Origin: Trinickia violacea
GTDB lineage: Bacteria > Pseudomonadota > Gammaproteobacteria > Burkholderiales > Burkholderiaceae
Assembly: GCF_005280735.1 (NCBI RefSeq)
Contig: NZ_CP040078.1
Coordinates: 620,001-684,000 of the forward strand
DNA length: 64,000 nucleotides
Reading direction: 5' to 3'
Shown: piece after piece, positions 9,067-18,047 of the stretch
Numbering within the stretch: the stretch's first letter is position 1
Layout of the letters: every line of letters begins with the position of its first letter
Translations under genes and position numbers: made by a program
The notes under the pieces: model-generated
What the model saw: only the letters and a program-made list of their open reading frames with translations
Database searches by the model: none
Told to the model about the DNA's origin: nothing

Positions 9067-9096
9067 AAAAAAAAGCCCGCCCCGTAAAGGGCGGGC
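9067..9096 (-). terminator. Strong Rho-independent terminator for a minus-strand transcript
   Basis: The stem gcccgccc/gggcgggc (9075-9082 and 9089-9096) is followed on the minus strand by eight T residues (9074-9067). It lies about 300 bp beyond the ccdA stop codon, so the trx-ccdA transcript would have a long 3' tail, or an unrecognised short RNA lies between. Confidence 0.85.
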
Positions 9097-9402
9097 GCTT
9101 AACGCCGTAATTGCTCGGATCAGCCGTCCGCAATGGCGGAGCACTGACGCATCCATGCTATCCGGCCTTAATACCGTGTCCAGCCAGGGGATACGCCAAT
9201 ATGCGGGATGAAAGAAAAATCGGCATTCGCCAGGCTGGCCGGCTTATCGGATCGATCGAGCGTCGCCGGTCGGCCGGCCCTGAACTTATCCCCATTTTTT
9301 GTTGGCAAGGCTGTGGGTAACTTGGGCACAGGCCGACCAAGTGCTTGACCCGCAAGCGTTCTTTGCCGCGGACGCGCGCCTGGGCAGACGCGAGCCTGCA
9401 GC
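9097..9402. other. Noncoding 3' region between ccdA and its terminator
   Basis: About 300 bases separate the ccdA stop from the terminator. No coding frame with a ribosome site is apparent on either strand. A long 3' UTR or a 3'-derived small RNA is possible, but nothing else in the sequence supports it. Confidence 0.4.
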
Positions 9403-10146
9403 TCAGATGGAAGTGGTCAGCGCGGTCAGCCAGTCGGGGCTCAGCGCGAGCAGCGCGGATTCGAGTTGGCGATCGAGGCCGGTCACGATCAAGACGCCGA
9501 ACGCGACGAACAGCGTGCCGAGCGCAACCCGTCCGGCCGCGCCGATCGCGCCGACGCGGCCTCGAAACTTGACGAGCGCTGCGCGCGAGAACGTGCCCAG
9601 CAGCATGAGCGGCAGCGCGGCGCCGATGCCGAAGCACGCCATCAGCGCCGCGATGTTGCCGAGGTGCTTGCCTTGCGCAGCGAGCGTGGTCGCGGCGCCG
9701 AGCGTCGGACCGACGCACGGCGCCCACACCGCGCCGAGCAGGAGGCCGATGCCGAACTGGCCGAGCACCGTTTCGCCTTTCAGCTTGGCGAGCCACCCTT
9801 GGGCACGGTCGGCGAGCGGGGAGACGCCGCTCGCGAAATGCGCCTGCAAGCGGCGCGACAGCATGACGACGCCGAACGCGATCAGCAGCACCGCTGCGAT
9901 CTTGCGGAGCACGTCGTCATCGAGGCCGAGCGACGCGCCGGCGGCAGCCAGAAAAATGCCGATCGCGGCAAACGAAAGCCCGAGCCCGGCCGCGAGCGCG
10001 AGCGGCCCCAGGCGATGAGCGGCGAGCGCCGAGGCCATCAGGATCGGGATCAGCGGCAGCACGCATGGCGAGAGCGTCGACAGCGCGCCGGCCAGCAGGC
10101 CGAGACCGTACGTGCTCCACGCGAAGGCGCCGCCGGCCATGTCCAT
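9403..10146 (-). CDS. CcdA/DsbD-like transmembrane electron transfer protein
   Basis: A protein of 247 residues with six to seven membrane segments. The two redox cysteines of the family are visible: one in STLSPCVLPLIPIL near residue 25, one in AVWAPCVGPTLGA near residue 137. It carries reducing equivalents across the inner membrane from cytoplasmic thioredoxin to periplasmic partners. The ATG at 10146 shares one base with the TGA of the upstream thioredoxin gene (TGATG), so the two are translationally coupled and probably form a split DsbD-like pair. Confidence 0.88.
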   Translation of the reverse strand: MDMAGGAFAWSTYGLGLLAGALSTLSPCVLPLIPILMASALAAHRLGPLALAAGLGLSFAAIGIFLAAAGASLGLDDDVLRKIAAVLLIAFGVVMLSRRLQAHFASGVSPLADRAQGWLAKLKGETVLGQFGIGLLLGAVWAPCVGPTLGAATTLAAQGKHLGNIAALMACFGIGAALPLMLLGTFSRAALVKFRGRVGAIGAAGRVALGTLFVAFGVLIVTGLDRQLESALLALSPDWLTALTTSI

Positions 10147-10532
10147 CACAGCGCCTTGTCGAGCGTGTTCTTGATCGCCGGCTCGGTGGTCTCACCGGTC
10201 GAACGGGCGACTTCGTGCCCGTTCTTGAAGACGACGAACGTCGATTGCTGCGTCACGTGCAACGCACGCTTGAGCGCGACTTCCTTGTCGTAGTCGGCTT
10301 CGAAGAGCGTCACGTCTTTCAGGCGGGCCGACGCGCTGAGCCGGTCGACGATCGGCTGCTGGATCTTGCAGGTCGGACACCACGTCGCGTGGAAGTAGAC
10401 GACGACCGGCTTGCCTTCGGCCTTCAGTTGGTCGAAGGCGGCCTGGTCGAACGGCCGTTCGCCGGCCGCCGCGAGTCCGGACGCGAACAACAGGCACGCG
10501 AGCGCGAAATATCTGCCGATGCATTTCAACAT
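10146..10532 (-). CDS. Exported thioredoxin-fold protein (CPTC active site)
   Basis: A protein of 128 residues with a signal peptide (ALACLLFASGLAAA, cleaved near residue 22) and a thioredoxin fold with YFHATWCPTCKIQ as the active site. The STFVVFKNG segment holds the neighbourhood of the cis-proline position, although the usual proline is replaced (QQSTF). The ggagag site before ATG 10532 fixes the start; the frame extends upstream without a better one. It is coupled to the CcdA-like gene, so it most likely receives electrons from it in the periplasm. Confidence 0.85.
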   Translation of the reverse strand: MLKCIGRYFALACLLFASGLAAAGERPFDQAAFDQLKAEGKPVVVYFHATWCPTCKIQQPIVDRLSASARLKDVTLFEADYDKEVALKRALHVTQQSTFVVFKNGHEVARSTGETTEPAIKNTLDKAL

Positions 10533-10560
10533 GGAGTCTCTCCAGACAGGGGCAAAACGG

Positions 10561-11352
10561 CTAGGCCGATGGGGCCAGGAATCCCAAATACTCATACGCG
10601 GCGGGCGGCGATTCAGATGCGGCATCGACGAACTCGCCCTGTGCGCCAACCGACACCAGCACATCCACCATCTTGCGCTGGTTCGATACGAACGACCACG
10701 ACGTCTCCGTGCGCGCATCGTCCGGTAGATCGGCCGAAGCACGGGCCTGCTTCAATGCGGCATGCAGTTCAGCGGCTTGCGGCGTGTGCGCGACAAAGCC
10801 TTCGTTGGAAACCGCGGCGCGGTCGATGCCGAGCGCGGCGCACACCTCCCGTTTCAACGGCGCTTCGCGCTCGTCCGCGCTGCGCGAGCGCGCGATCAGG
10901 TCGCGCAGCGCCGCGTCGACGATCGTGCCGTGCCTGACGTACGGCGTCGACGGCGCCCACGCTTCGGGCGGACAGCCCTTGTGGCTCGGCACGAGCGGCA
11001 CGAACGGATTGATCTCGGCGGGATAGATCCGGCAGACGAGCGGGCGGTCCTCGTAAATTCCGCAGCGCATGTCCGGCCCGAGATTCGGACACGGACCGGC
11101 GAACGTTCCCGCCAAAACGACGATGACGCGCGCGGGCAGCGTACCGCTCGTCGCGGCAAACGAGCGCTTGCGCTTGTGCTGGGCCTGCAGATCGTTCGCG
11201 CCGGGCTCCTCGAGCCAGGGCAGCGCTTCGCACAGGACTTGAACCTGCCCGCCGCGTTCGATCCAGGCCGTCGCTTCGTCGACAGTCAACGGCAGGCGCA
11301 GGTCGTGGCAGCAGTTGCCGCACATCGTGCAGGTGAAATCGATATCGTCCAC
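10561..11352 (-). CDS. YkgJ-family cysteine cluster protein
   Basis: A protein of 263 residues. Cysteines are arranged as in the YkgJ (zinc or iron-cluster) domain: CTMCGNCCHD at residues 8-17, then GPCPNLGPDMRCGIYEDRPLVCRIYP near residue 86-112 and CPPEAW. The exact role of the family is unknown. The start codon is GTG at 11352 with a gaagg site. It lies 28 bp upstream of the thioredoxin gene in the same direction, and so may be cotranscribed with the redox pair. Confidence 0.82.
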   Translation of the reverse strand: MDDIDFTCTMCGNCCHDLRLPLTVDEATAWIERGGQVQVLCEALPWLEEPGANDLQAQHKRKRSFAATSGTLPARVIVVLAGTFAGPCPNLGPDMRCGIYEDRPLVCRIYPAEINPFVPLVPSHKGCPPEAWAPSTPYVRHGTIVDAALRDLIARSRSADEREAPLKREVCAALGIDRAAVSNEGFVAHTPQAAELHAALKQARASADLPDDARTETSWSFVSNQRKMVDVLVSVGAQGEFVDAASESPPAAYEYLGFLAPSA

Positions 11353-11597
11353 GGTGGCGCCTTCGTTTTGTATCCGGTTAGCGGGGCAAGACCCGGTTGA
11401 GTCGTTCGAAGACGAAGATTCTTACGAGGGAAAGCGAAATTGTTTTATGGGGAAACAACGTCGATATAGTGCGGCTGCGTTGCCGGCTGAGCGCTTGGCG
11501 CCATGGTATTGCCCGCGCGGGACGCTGCCCGAGCGTCCCGGTGCTGCCATGCATGCGTGCTACGATGGCCCGGCATGCAACTTGGATCGAGCAATGG

Positions 11598-12296
11598 ATG
11601 GCGACGCTATATGACACGCTGGGTGTGCGCGAGGACGCCACCGTCGACGAAATCAAGGCCGCGTATCGCAAGGCCGTGATGAAGTGGCACCCCGATCGCA
11701 ACGTGGGCCGCGAGGAGCAGGCGCGTGCGGCGTTTCTGGAGATCAAGGAGGCTTACACGATCCTGTCGGACCCTTTGCAGCGCAAGGTGTACGACGCCGT
11801 GTACGCGGACGAGATGCGGCGCCACGGCCGCCAGCAGGAACAGGAAAAGCGCGCGAAGGCCGAGCGTGAGGCGCAGGCTCAACACGCCGCCGATGCGTCG
11901 TACGCGGAACTCGTGAAAGTGGCGATGCGCTTCGCGGAGGACGGGCACAACCGCGATGTGCTGTTCGGCGTGCTGCTCGGCCGCGATTGCGACGTTCCGC
12001 TTGCGACGCGCATTGCCAATAGCGTGTGGGCGCTGCATGAATCGCGTAAAGCGCCGGCACCCGCGCCCGCGCCGGCGAATTTCGCCGAGGCCGAAACGCG
12101 GGCCGAGGAGCCGGCAGCCGCATCGGCCGCCCAATCCGCCTCCGCCGCCGAACCGGAGCCGCCTAAAAACGAAACAGCAGACGAAACAGCGGACGCAGCA
12201 GCGGACAAACAAGCGGACGAACCCTCGACCCAAGACCAGCGTCACGCCGGCGTATTCAATTCCCTCTGGCACAGCTTTTTCGGCATCCGCTCGTAG
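11598..12296 (+). CDS. J-domain (DnaJ-like) protein
   Basis: A protein of 232 residues. Residues 1-65 are a J domain with the HPD tripeptide (KWHPDRNVG) that stimulates DnaK ATPase. There is a charged coiled-coil-like stretch at ~75-105, then a low-complexity Ala/Pro/Glu-rich region and a short hydrophobic tail ending SLWHSFFGIRS. It lacks the zinc-finger and C-terminal substrate domains of DnaJ, so it is a type III J protein, likely a specialised co-chaperone. The start was placed at ATG 11598, where the family begins; longer frames upstream lack support. Confidence 0.85.
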   Translation: MATLYDTLGVREDATVDEIKAAYRKAVMKWHPDRNVGREEQARAAFLEIKEAYTILSDPLQRKVYDAVYADEMRRHGRQQEQEKRAKAEREAQAQHAADASYAELVKVAMRFAEDGHNRDVLFGVLLGRDCDVPLATRIANSVWALHESRKAPAPAPAPANFAEAETRAEEPAAASAAQSASAAEPEPPKNETADETADAAADKQADEPSTQDQRHAGVFNSLWHSFFGIRS

Positions 12297-12433
12297 CGCA
12301 AGCGGTGCGATTGCAAACTTAGTTGCGTACGCAACAATTCGGCGTATCGGCATCAAGAGTGCGTTACGGCGGCCGTTAACCGGTTTGTGTACACACGTTG
12401 CGGAGTTTTGGCGGCACCTCCTCCCGCGCGCCT

Positions 12434-13621
12434 ATGCTATTGAGCCCAGTCAGCATACTTGCCGTCACCGTTCTCTCCGGCCTCATGAGCATGGCGGTGC
12501 TCGGTTCGTTGCGCTCCGCCGCGATTCCGGGGGTGACGTACTGGATCGGCGCCAACGCCATATCGATCGTCTCGTTCGTGCTGTTCGCCATGCAAGGGCA
12601 TGCGCCGCGCGGCATCACGATTCTTTGCGCAAACGGCTTGCTTGCCTACGCCGTGCTGCTGGTGCTGCACGGCTGCCGCCTGTTTTTTGGCCGGCGGCGC
12701 GCGTGGTGGCCGGAATACGCGGCGCTCGGCGCCACGATGCTGGCGATCGCGTACTGGACTTACGACACGCCCGACATCTACGTGCGCATCGCAGCGGTCT
12801 CCGCGTTTCACGCTTACATCTACATGGCGGTGGGCTGGCAAGCGTTGCGGGCGCGTCCGCCGCAGCGGCCGAAGTACGCCTACCGTTTCGTGACGATCGT
12901 CGCGTTTCTCGGCGGCGCGGGGCACGCGGTGCGCGGCCTGACCTACGGCTTCGGGCTCGTTCAGCAGCACACGCTGCTGGAATCGACGCCGCTCAACATC
13001 GCGTTTCTCGGGCTCGGCATTCTGATGCTGCCGTGCATGTCGATCGGCATGGTGATGCTCGCGCACGACCGCATGGCCGAGCAGCTCGAACGCCTCGCAA
13101 ACGTCGACGAACTGACGGGCGCGGTCGCGCGCCGCGCGTTTCTCGCGCAGGCGCACGCGATGGCGAAATCGCGGAAGGGCACGAAAGGGCGGCTCTTCAT
13201 GGCGATCGTCGACATCGATCACTTCAAGGCCATCAACGATAAGCACGGCCACGCGAGCGGCGATCTCGTGCTCGCGCATTTCGCGTCGGTCGTCGCCGAC
13301 AATCTGCGCCCGTGCGATCTCTTCGGCCGTCTCGGCGGCGAGGAATTTGCGGTGTTCTTTACGGCCGACGAAGGCGAAGCGGCGGCCGGCATGATCGACC
13401 GGCTGCGCGTGGGCGTGTCGGCATCGCGCTGCAAGGTGGCGGACGCGGAGCTGTCGTGCACCTTCAGCGCCGGCATCGACGAATACCGCGACGGCGAACC
13501 GCTCGCGGACCTGTTGGCGCGCGCCGACAACGCGTTGTATGCCGCTAAGAGCCAGGGTCGCAATCGGGTCGTGCCGGCTTGGTCGCTCGACCTCGAAACC
13601 GAGGGCGCGGAGCCGCTTTGA
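12434..13621 (+). CDS. Membrane diguanylate cyclase (GGDEF domain)
   Basis: A protein of 395 residues. Residues ~1-215 hold six or seven predicted membrane helices, acting as the sensory part. Residues ~225-385 are a GGDEF domain with LANVDELTGAVARRAF, DIDHFKAINDKHGH and the active-site LGGEEFAVFF. It makes cyclic di-GMP from two GTP molecules. An RxxD inhibitory site is not evident five residues before the active loop (CDLFGRL), so product inhibition at that site may be absent. The start at 12434 places the first helix at the N-terminus. Confidence 0.88.
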   Translation: MLLSPVSILAVTVLSGLMSMAVLGSLRSAAIPGVTYWIGANAISIVSFVLFAMQGHAPRGITILCANGLLAYAVLLVLHGCRLFFGRRRAWWPEYAALGATMLAIAYWTYDTPDIYVRIAAVSAFHAYIYMAVGWQALRARPPQRPKYAYRFVTIVAFLGGAGHAVRGLTYGFGLVQQHTLLESTPLNIAFLGLGILMLPCMSIGMVMLAHDRMAEQLERLANVDELTGAVARRAFLAQAHAMAKSRKGTKGRLFMAIVDIDHFKAINDKHGHASGDLVLAHFASVVADNLRPCDLFGRLGGEEFAVFFTADEGEAAAGMIDRLRVGVSASRCKVADAELSCTFSAGIDEYRDGEPLADLLARADNALYAAKSQGRNRVVPAWSLDLETEGAEPL

Positions 13622-13950
13622 TTCGTGCGGCAGTTTTGTCTGGTAATGCCTGCCGCATTCCCTATATTGATTGAAGCGGCGCGGCCTTATTCGCGTTCGC
13701 CGACTCACGAAGTCATGATGCGCAGAATTGCGTGCGCCCTTTCCGCACGTAGCTGCCAGCGCTAATCCGCCAATTCGGCATTAGCGTCATGCGCTGGAAA
13801 TCGGTTTCAGCTTTCCAGCGCTTACGTCAATAACGTCCACTTCCCGGGCCGTTGCACGCTGGTCGGATGCCGGCGCGCCAACCCGTCCAGGCTAGCGAGT
13901 TGCCGCGATTTTCATTCGGGCAATTGGCACAGCATGAAAGGAGTGTCGAG
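13622..13950. other. Intergenic region with two hairpins
   Basis: This 329-bp spacer holds two consecutive inverted repeats: an imperfect palindrome cgctaat...attagcg around 13760-13786, and gcgctggaaa/tttccagcgc (13791-13800 and 13812-13821). They may form a terminator for the diguanylate cyclase gene. The promoter of the exported protein at 13951 must follow. Confidence 0.5.
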
Positions 13951-14211
13951 ATGAAATCACGCTTTGTATTGCCGATAGCGGGTGCGCTGCTCCTCGCGGC
14001 GGCGGGTGCGGCGAGCGCCGCCGATATGCAGCCGGCGGACCAGCAGTCGCAGGGTCAGGCGCAGATGATGCAGAACGCGGATACGTCCGCGCAATCGAGT
14101 ACGGATACGGCCTATGGCGGCGTTTCGGATACGCGCAGCGCTGCGGGCGGCATGCGCACGAATACCACCTGTCTGTCACGGCCGCAATGCGACATTTTCT
14201 TTGGCCAGTGA
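13951..14211 (+). CDS. Small exported protein of unknown function
   Basis: An 86-residue protein with a clear signal peptide (VLPIAGALLLAAAGAASAAD, cleavage near residue 23), then a Gln/Ser/Thr/Ala-rich low-complexity mature part and a C-terminus with two cysteines (TTCLSRPQCDIFF) that could form a disulfide in the periplasm. The gaaaggag site precedes ATG 13951. I do not recognise the family. Confidence 0.75.
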   Translation: MKSRFVLPIAGALLLAAAGAASAADMQPADQQSQGQAQMMQNADTSAQSSTDTAYGGVSDTRSAAGGMRTNTTCLSRPQCDIFFGQ

Positions 14212-14229
14212 ATCGCGGCCGCGGTTGAC

Positions 14230-14255
14230 GCCGCTGCCGCCGACGCGGCAGCGGC
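14230..14255 (+). terminator. Hairpin terminator
   Basis: The perfect 11-bp stem gccgctgccgc/gcggcagcggc with a cgac loop lies 18 bp after the exported-protein gene. Only a weak T-tract (ttacatc) follows. Confidence 0.6.
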
Positions 14256-14355
14256 TTACATCGAGATAACGCGCCGTCAGGGTCACGGCCATTTCAACGC
14301 AAACGCCGACGCTGCTAACCTAAGCGCTTCCAGCAGCGACCGGTGAGGACCCAAC

Positions 14356-14970
14356 TTGACGAATCGACGTTTGGAGCAAGCGCGCCGCTTGCTCGCGCTT
14401 GCGCAAACCGGCCTTCACTATACGAAGGCCCCGTTCGACGCCGAGCGCTATCAGGAAATCGAGAGCATCGCTCACGCGCAGCTCGCCGAAATCGCCAACT
14501 TCGACACGGAGGAAGTCGCGCAGCTGTTCTCGAAGGAGCAGGGCTACGCCAATCCCAAGATCGGCGTTCGATGCGCGGTGTTCAACGAAGCCGGCCACGT
14601 GCTGCTCGTGCGCGAAAAAACGGACGGCCTTTGGTCGCTTCCGGGCGGATGGGCCGACATCGGTGCGACGCCGGTGGAAAACGCGGTGCGTGAAGTCCAG
14701 GAGGAGAGCGGTTTTACGGTGCGCGTGACGCGGCTCCTTGCGGCTTGGGACCAGCGCAAGCATGCGCATCCGCCGACGCTCTTCCACATCTGGCTGCTGG
14801 TGTTTCTCGGCGAAGTCGTCACGCCGGGCACGCCGCCTGGCTTGGAAACCGATGCCGCCGATTTCTTCGCCCTCGATGCGCTGCCGCCGCTTTCGCTCAA
14901 GCGCGTGCTGCCCGAGCAATTGCTTCGCTTGGGCGAGCTGTACCAGAGCGGCGAAATCGAGCTCGACTAA
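14356..14970 (+). CDS. NUDIX hydrolase with N-terminal NUDIX_N-type domain
   Basis: A protein of 204 residues. The NUDIX box GX5EX7REUXEEXGU is complete (GWADIGATPVENAVREVQEE, then SGF), starting near residue 98. The N-terminal ~65 residues are a helical domain seen in NUDIX enzymes annotated as ADP-ribose or nucleotide-sugar pyrophosphatases. It probably hydrolyses a nucleoside diphosphate derivative. The start codon is TTG at 14356, supported by gtgagga six bases upstream. It converges with, and overlaps by four bases, the minus-strand GGDEF gene. Confidence 0.87.
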   Translation: MTNRRLEQARRLLALAQTGLHYTKAPFDAERYQEIESIAHAQLAEIANFDTEEVAQLFSKEQGYANPKIGVRCAVFNEAGHVLLVREKTDGLWSLPGGWADIGATPVENAVREVQEESGFTVRVTRLLAAWDQRKHAHPPTLFHIWLLVFLGEVVTPGTPPGLETDAADFFALDALPPLSLKRVLPEQLLRLGELYQSGEIELD

Positions 14971-16571
14971 ACCAGCTCGCTGCTGCCGCGGGTCGCATGC
15001 CGGTTCGCCAGGGCGATGACCGCTTCGTTGTTCCCTTTGATCGACGCGAACCGGAACGTCCCTTTTCCGGCGGTCTTCGCGTCGTACAGCGCGGCGTCCG
15101 CGCGCCGCATCAAGCGTTCGAACGTGTCGCCGTTGACGGCAAACGCAATGCCGATGCTCGTGCCGATGGCGACCGTTTCGCCGGTCGACAGCGAATAGGG
15201 CTCGGAGAGCCGGTAAATGACGCGCTCGGCCAGCGCCTCGCTCGTGGCAGGCGCGGCGTGCTCGACGATGACGGCGAATTCGTCGCCGCCGAGCCGGGCC
15301 ACGAGCTCGCCGTCGCCGGAGCGCAGCATCGCGCGCAGGCGCGCCGCGACGGCGGCCAGGACTTCGTCGCCGGCGTGATGGCCGAGGCTGTCGTTGACCT
15401 GCTTGAAGCCGTCGAGGTCCAGGTACATCACCGCGAGCGGCGCCGCTTGATTGGCCGCATTGCGCGCCAGCAACTGGCTGAGCCGCTCGGACAGTTCGCG
15501 GCGGTTCGGCAGGCCCGTGAGCGGATCGTGCCGCGCGAGGTGCAGGATTTTGGCTTCGGTGAGGCGGCGCTCCGTCACGTCTTCGATGATGATGACGGCG
15601 CTGCCGTCCGGCACCGGGTTGCGCGTCATTTCGAGGCGGCGGCCGTCGTTGAGCGGCAGGTCGAGCGAGGTGCGCTCCTCCGCGAGCCACGCGGTGCATC
15701 GCTCGACGAGCTGTCGCCGGAGCGTCTCCCCGAACTTCGCCAGGCCGGCGTGCCCGATGAACTCCGGCAGCGGCACGTTGAGCCGCAGCATTTCGACGGT
15801 CGCGCCGAACAGCTCGGCGGTCCGGCGGTTCGCGATCACGACCTTGCCGGCGTCGTCGATCGTGCAGAGGCCGTGCGGCATATGGGTCAGCGCCGCGTCG
15901 AAGCGCGCCGCGAGCTCCGCGTGCTTTTGCTCCGCGGTCATCAGCGCGACGAGGCTGTCGTAGTGCCGTCCGACGATCGCGGCCATGCCGGCGATATAAA
16001 GCGCGAGCGGCGGGATCAGAATCCACGCCGAGCTGCGCGGCGCGAGCGCGGCGCCCACGCCGATCGGAAGCGCGCCCAGGCAAATCTGCGCGATGGCGAG
16101 GCGCGGCAATGCTGCATTGCGCGACGCGACCCCGCCGAGAATGCCGGCCGTCACCATCGTCGCAAGCGAGGCCAGCTCGGAGTCGGGCGACATCACGCAG
16201 CCCATCGTTCCGGCGCCGAGCGTGAGGCAGTAGACGAGCGAAACCGGTGCGTATTGGGCCGCCCAGGGGCCCGGATGCACGGCTTCGGCGCGATTGCGCG
16301 CGACATAGCTGCGGATGATGCCGAACCGTGCCGCAAGCAGCGCGAGATCGGCGATGAGCCAGCACAGGGCCCATTCCGCGCGCAAGCGGAACAGCGCGAC
16401 CATCGCCACGAACGCGCCGGCGGCGCCTGCCATGAGCATCGAGCGGGTGTTCTCGAAGAGCGTCGACAGCAGCGACGCGCGAATGGACGCCGTGACGTCG
16501 CTGTGGCCCGACGGCGGCGTCGCGAGAATCGAATCGAGAAGGGTTGGCTTGCCTGGCATGGTGTGGCGCAT
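14967..16571 (-). CDS. Membrane PAS-GGDEF diguanylate cyclase
   Basis: A protein of 534 residues: five to six membrane segments (~45-200), a PAS domain (~220-345; HGLCTIDDAGKVVIANRRTAELFG, with IIEDVTERRL at its end), and a GGDEF domain (~350-510) with RHDPLTGLPNRREL, DLDGFKQVNDSLGHHAGDE and LVARLGGDEFAVI. It makes cyclic di-GMP in response to an unknown signal. The ATG at 16571 is kept, but the internal ATG at 16559 is possible because neither has a strong ribosome site. Confidence 0.88.
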   Translation of the reverse strand: MRHTMPGKPTLLDSILATPPSGHSDVTASIRASLLSTLFENTRSMLMAGAAGAFVAMVALFRLRAEWALCWLIADLALLAARFGIIRSYVARNRAEAVHPGPWAAQYAPVSLVYCLTLGAGTMGCVMSPDSELASLATMVTAGILGGVASRNAALPRLAIAQICLGALPIGVGAALAPRSSAWILIPPLALYIAGMAAIVGRHYDSLVALMTAEQKHAELAARFDAALTHMPHGLCTIDDAGKVVIANRRTAELFGATVEMLRLNVPLPEFIGHAGLAKFGETLRRQLVERCTAWLAEERTSLDLPLNDGRRLEMTRNPVPDGSAVIIIEDVTERRLTEAKILHLARHDPLTGLPNRRELSERLSQLLARNAANQAAPLAVMYLDLDGFKQVNDSLGHHAGDEVLAAVAARLRAMLRSGDGELVARLGGDEFAVIVEHAAPATSEALAERVIYRLSEPYSLSTGETVAIGTSIGIAFAVNGDTFERLMRRADAALYDAKTAGKGTFRFASIKGNNEAVIALANRHATRGSSELV

Positions 16572-16849
16572 CGTGGGCGCTGCGTTCCACGTGGCGTCGG
16601 TCGCAGCTTGTCCAATGCGTTATCGGCACTGACAGCGGTTTGCTTGATAGGTGAAAACCGCTAGTTGGCTCGGGGTTTGCTTTTTGTAGGCGTGCGAGGC
16701 CCGGAGGCGTCGCATGCGCAGCGCCCGCCTACATCGCGCCATGCGCGTTGTCCGGCCCCGTTGCGGGCGCCGGCGGCGTGCTTGACGCAACAAAGCCGCG
16801 ACCTATTCTGTAAGCCGAAGACCCATTGCTCTGGACTCTGGAGACGACC

Positions 16850-17086
16850 ATGGAAACCAGCGCCGTTGACGTACGCTTCGATCCCACTCATCTGTTTCTC
16901 CAGTTGTCCGACGGCCAGGAACTCGAGTTTCCGTTGCGCTGGTTTCCGGTACTGGCGGCCGCGACGCCGGACGAACGCAGTCACTTTGCGATTTCGATCG
17001 ACAGGCAAGAGCTGTATTGGCCCGATCTCGAAGAAGACATGAGCGTCAATGCGCTGGTCCGGTCGTTGCCGGACATGCGGCATTGA
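16850..17086 (+). CDS. DUF2442-like small protein
   Basis: A 78-residue protein matching the DUF2442 pattern: beta-hairpin F..THLFLQLSDGQELEFPL, then WFPVLAAATPDER and the end YWPDLEEDMSV. This family is often found with toxin-antitoxin-like or relaxase-linked genes, but its function is unknown. The ggag site seven bases before ATG 16850 sets the start. The neighbours are unrelated, so no partner is visible. Confidence 0.75.
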   Translation: METSAVDVRFDPTHLFLQLSDGQELEFPLRWFPVLAAATPDERSHFAISIDRQELYWPDLEEDMSVNALVRSLPDMRH

Positions 17087-17124
17087 GCGGATTGCGGCGC
17101 GTGGCGGTTCGAACCGGCGTGCCG

Positions 17125-17151
17125 GCGGGCGCCGCGCGTCATGGCGCCCGC
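17125..17151. terminator. Inverted repeat between converging genes
   Basis: The 9-bp arms gcgggcgcc and ggcgcccgc flank a nine-base loop between the stop codons at 17086 and 17163. No T-run follows. Confidence 0.45.
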
Positions 17152-17162
17152 TTCATGACGGC

Positions 17163-17522
17163 CTAGACATTCGGCGCGAGGGATGAAGGCGTCGTGCTAG
17201 GCGCGAAGGAAACTTCGCGAATCGCAAAGCCCTGCGGGTTCGCCGGCCGGCAATGGCCGCGCGCGGCTTCTACTTCTACCGCAAACGCGCCCGGGTCAGG
17301 GTCGATCACGAAGTGGTGGCGCGCATTCGTCGCGCCGGCGAATTGCACGTCGATCAACGGCGTCGTGGTCATGGCCAGCGCCACGCCCTTCGATGCGGGC
17401 AGCAGCCCCGCGAATGCCGCGATACCGGTCCCGCATGCTGCCGTCACGGCGACAGCGGTCACGGCGGCGAGAACACGAATACGAGTCGACTTCGATTTCG
17501 CCGCGTTCGATGAGTGGTTCAT
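17163..17522 (-). CDS. Exported protein related to the N-terminus of the glycine-zipper protein at 45560
   Basis: A 119-residue protein with an N-terminal membrane or signal segment (VLAAVTAVAVTAACGTGIAA) followed by FAGLLPASKG. The same arrangement (GIAA..G.LP.S) is found at the N-terminus of the glycine-zipper protein at 45560, but here the rest of that protein is absent and replaced by an unrelated beta-rich tail. It may be an old truncated paralogue or a distinct small periplasmic protein. A ggagg-like site (gaggacgctgtc) precedes the ATG. Function unknown. Confidence 0.6.
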   Translation of the reverse strand: MNHSSNAAKSKSTRIRVLAAVTAVAVTAACGTGIAAFAGLLPASKGVALAMTTTPLIDVQFAGATNARHHFVIDPDPGAFAVEVEAARGHCRPANPQGFAIREVSFAPSTTPSSLAPNV

Positions 17523-17829
17523 GACAGCGTCCTCCTATTCGGTGCAGTCCAATATAACGTCCGATGGAAGCCGATTCGCCCACACCGGCGTCACATTTGT
17601 AAGTAAATGTCCGAAGCCGCGCCCGCGGCTCGCCGCCTGACAATCCCGCCCGTTTCCTTGCCTTAACCGCCATCTCGCGAGGGCGTACGCGAATCGCGTA
17701 CGCCCGTTCATTTGCCGCTGCGGTCCGAAAGCGCGCTCGCCGCACGCGACACGTCTCGTTACACACAAACACAAAGGTAATCGGCTCGATCCCTATCTTG
17801 GTTCCTGGCACTGATACGCGAGGAACGCC
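17523..17829. other. Intergenic region without a recognised gene
   Basis: This spacer of about 307 bp holds the promoters of the divergent small genes at 17522 and 17830. An imperfect repeat around 17680-17705 (gcgtacgcgaatcgcgtacgc) is a perfect palindromic stem and could be a terminator or operator. Confidence 0.4.
17683..17703. repeat. Palindrome gcgtacgc-gaatc-gcgtacgc
   Basis: The arms gcgtacgc repeat on both sides of a five-base centre. Since gcgtacgc is itself a palindrome, the unit reads as a direct and an inverted repeat. It may bind a dimeric regulator or be a chance GC-rich repeat; its position between divergent small genes suits an operator. Confidence 0.35.
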
Positions 17830-17949
17830 ATGAAACGAATCCTGTTGCTGGCCTTGATGGCCGTCTGTCTCGGAAGCGCGTTGAGCGGTTGCATCATCGT
17901 GCCGGACGGCGGCTATCACGATCACTGGCACGACCACGACCGCTATTGA
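17830..17949 (+). CDS. Tiny lipoprotein with His/Asp-rich tail
   Basis: A 39-residue protein, too short for most gene finders. It starts MKRILLLALMAVCLGSALSGC, a lipoprotein signal with the lipobox LSGC at residues 18-21. The mature part is only 19 residues and ends HDHWHDHDRY, strongly rich in His and Asp. A gcgagg site lies upstream of ATG 17830. The tail resembles those of the proteins at 22420 and 46403. It may bind divalent metal at the membrane surface; that is inference from composition. Confidence 0.65.
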   Translation: MKRILLLALMAVCLGSALSGCIIVPDGGYHDHWHDHDRY

Positions 17950-18047
17950 TCGCTCGATCGAGCACTTGGACACGATGCATCCGCTCTTGGCTTTGCATAG
18001 GACCGGAGTAAGCGCAAAGCCCAGCCGACACAGAGGAGAAGCAAACG

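Noticed and set aside
14745..16664. 639-codon plus-strand frame
   Set aside because: Antisense to the PAS-GGDEF gene; composition is low-complexity Arg/Ala/His, and no ribosome site or domain is present.
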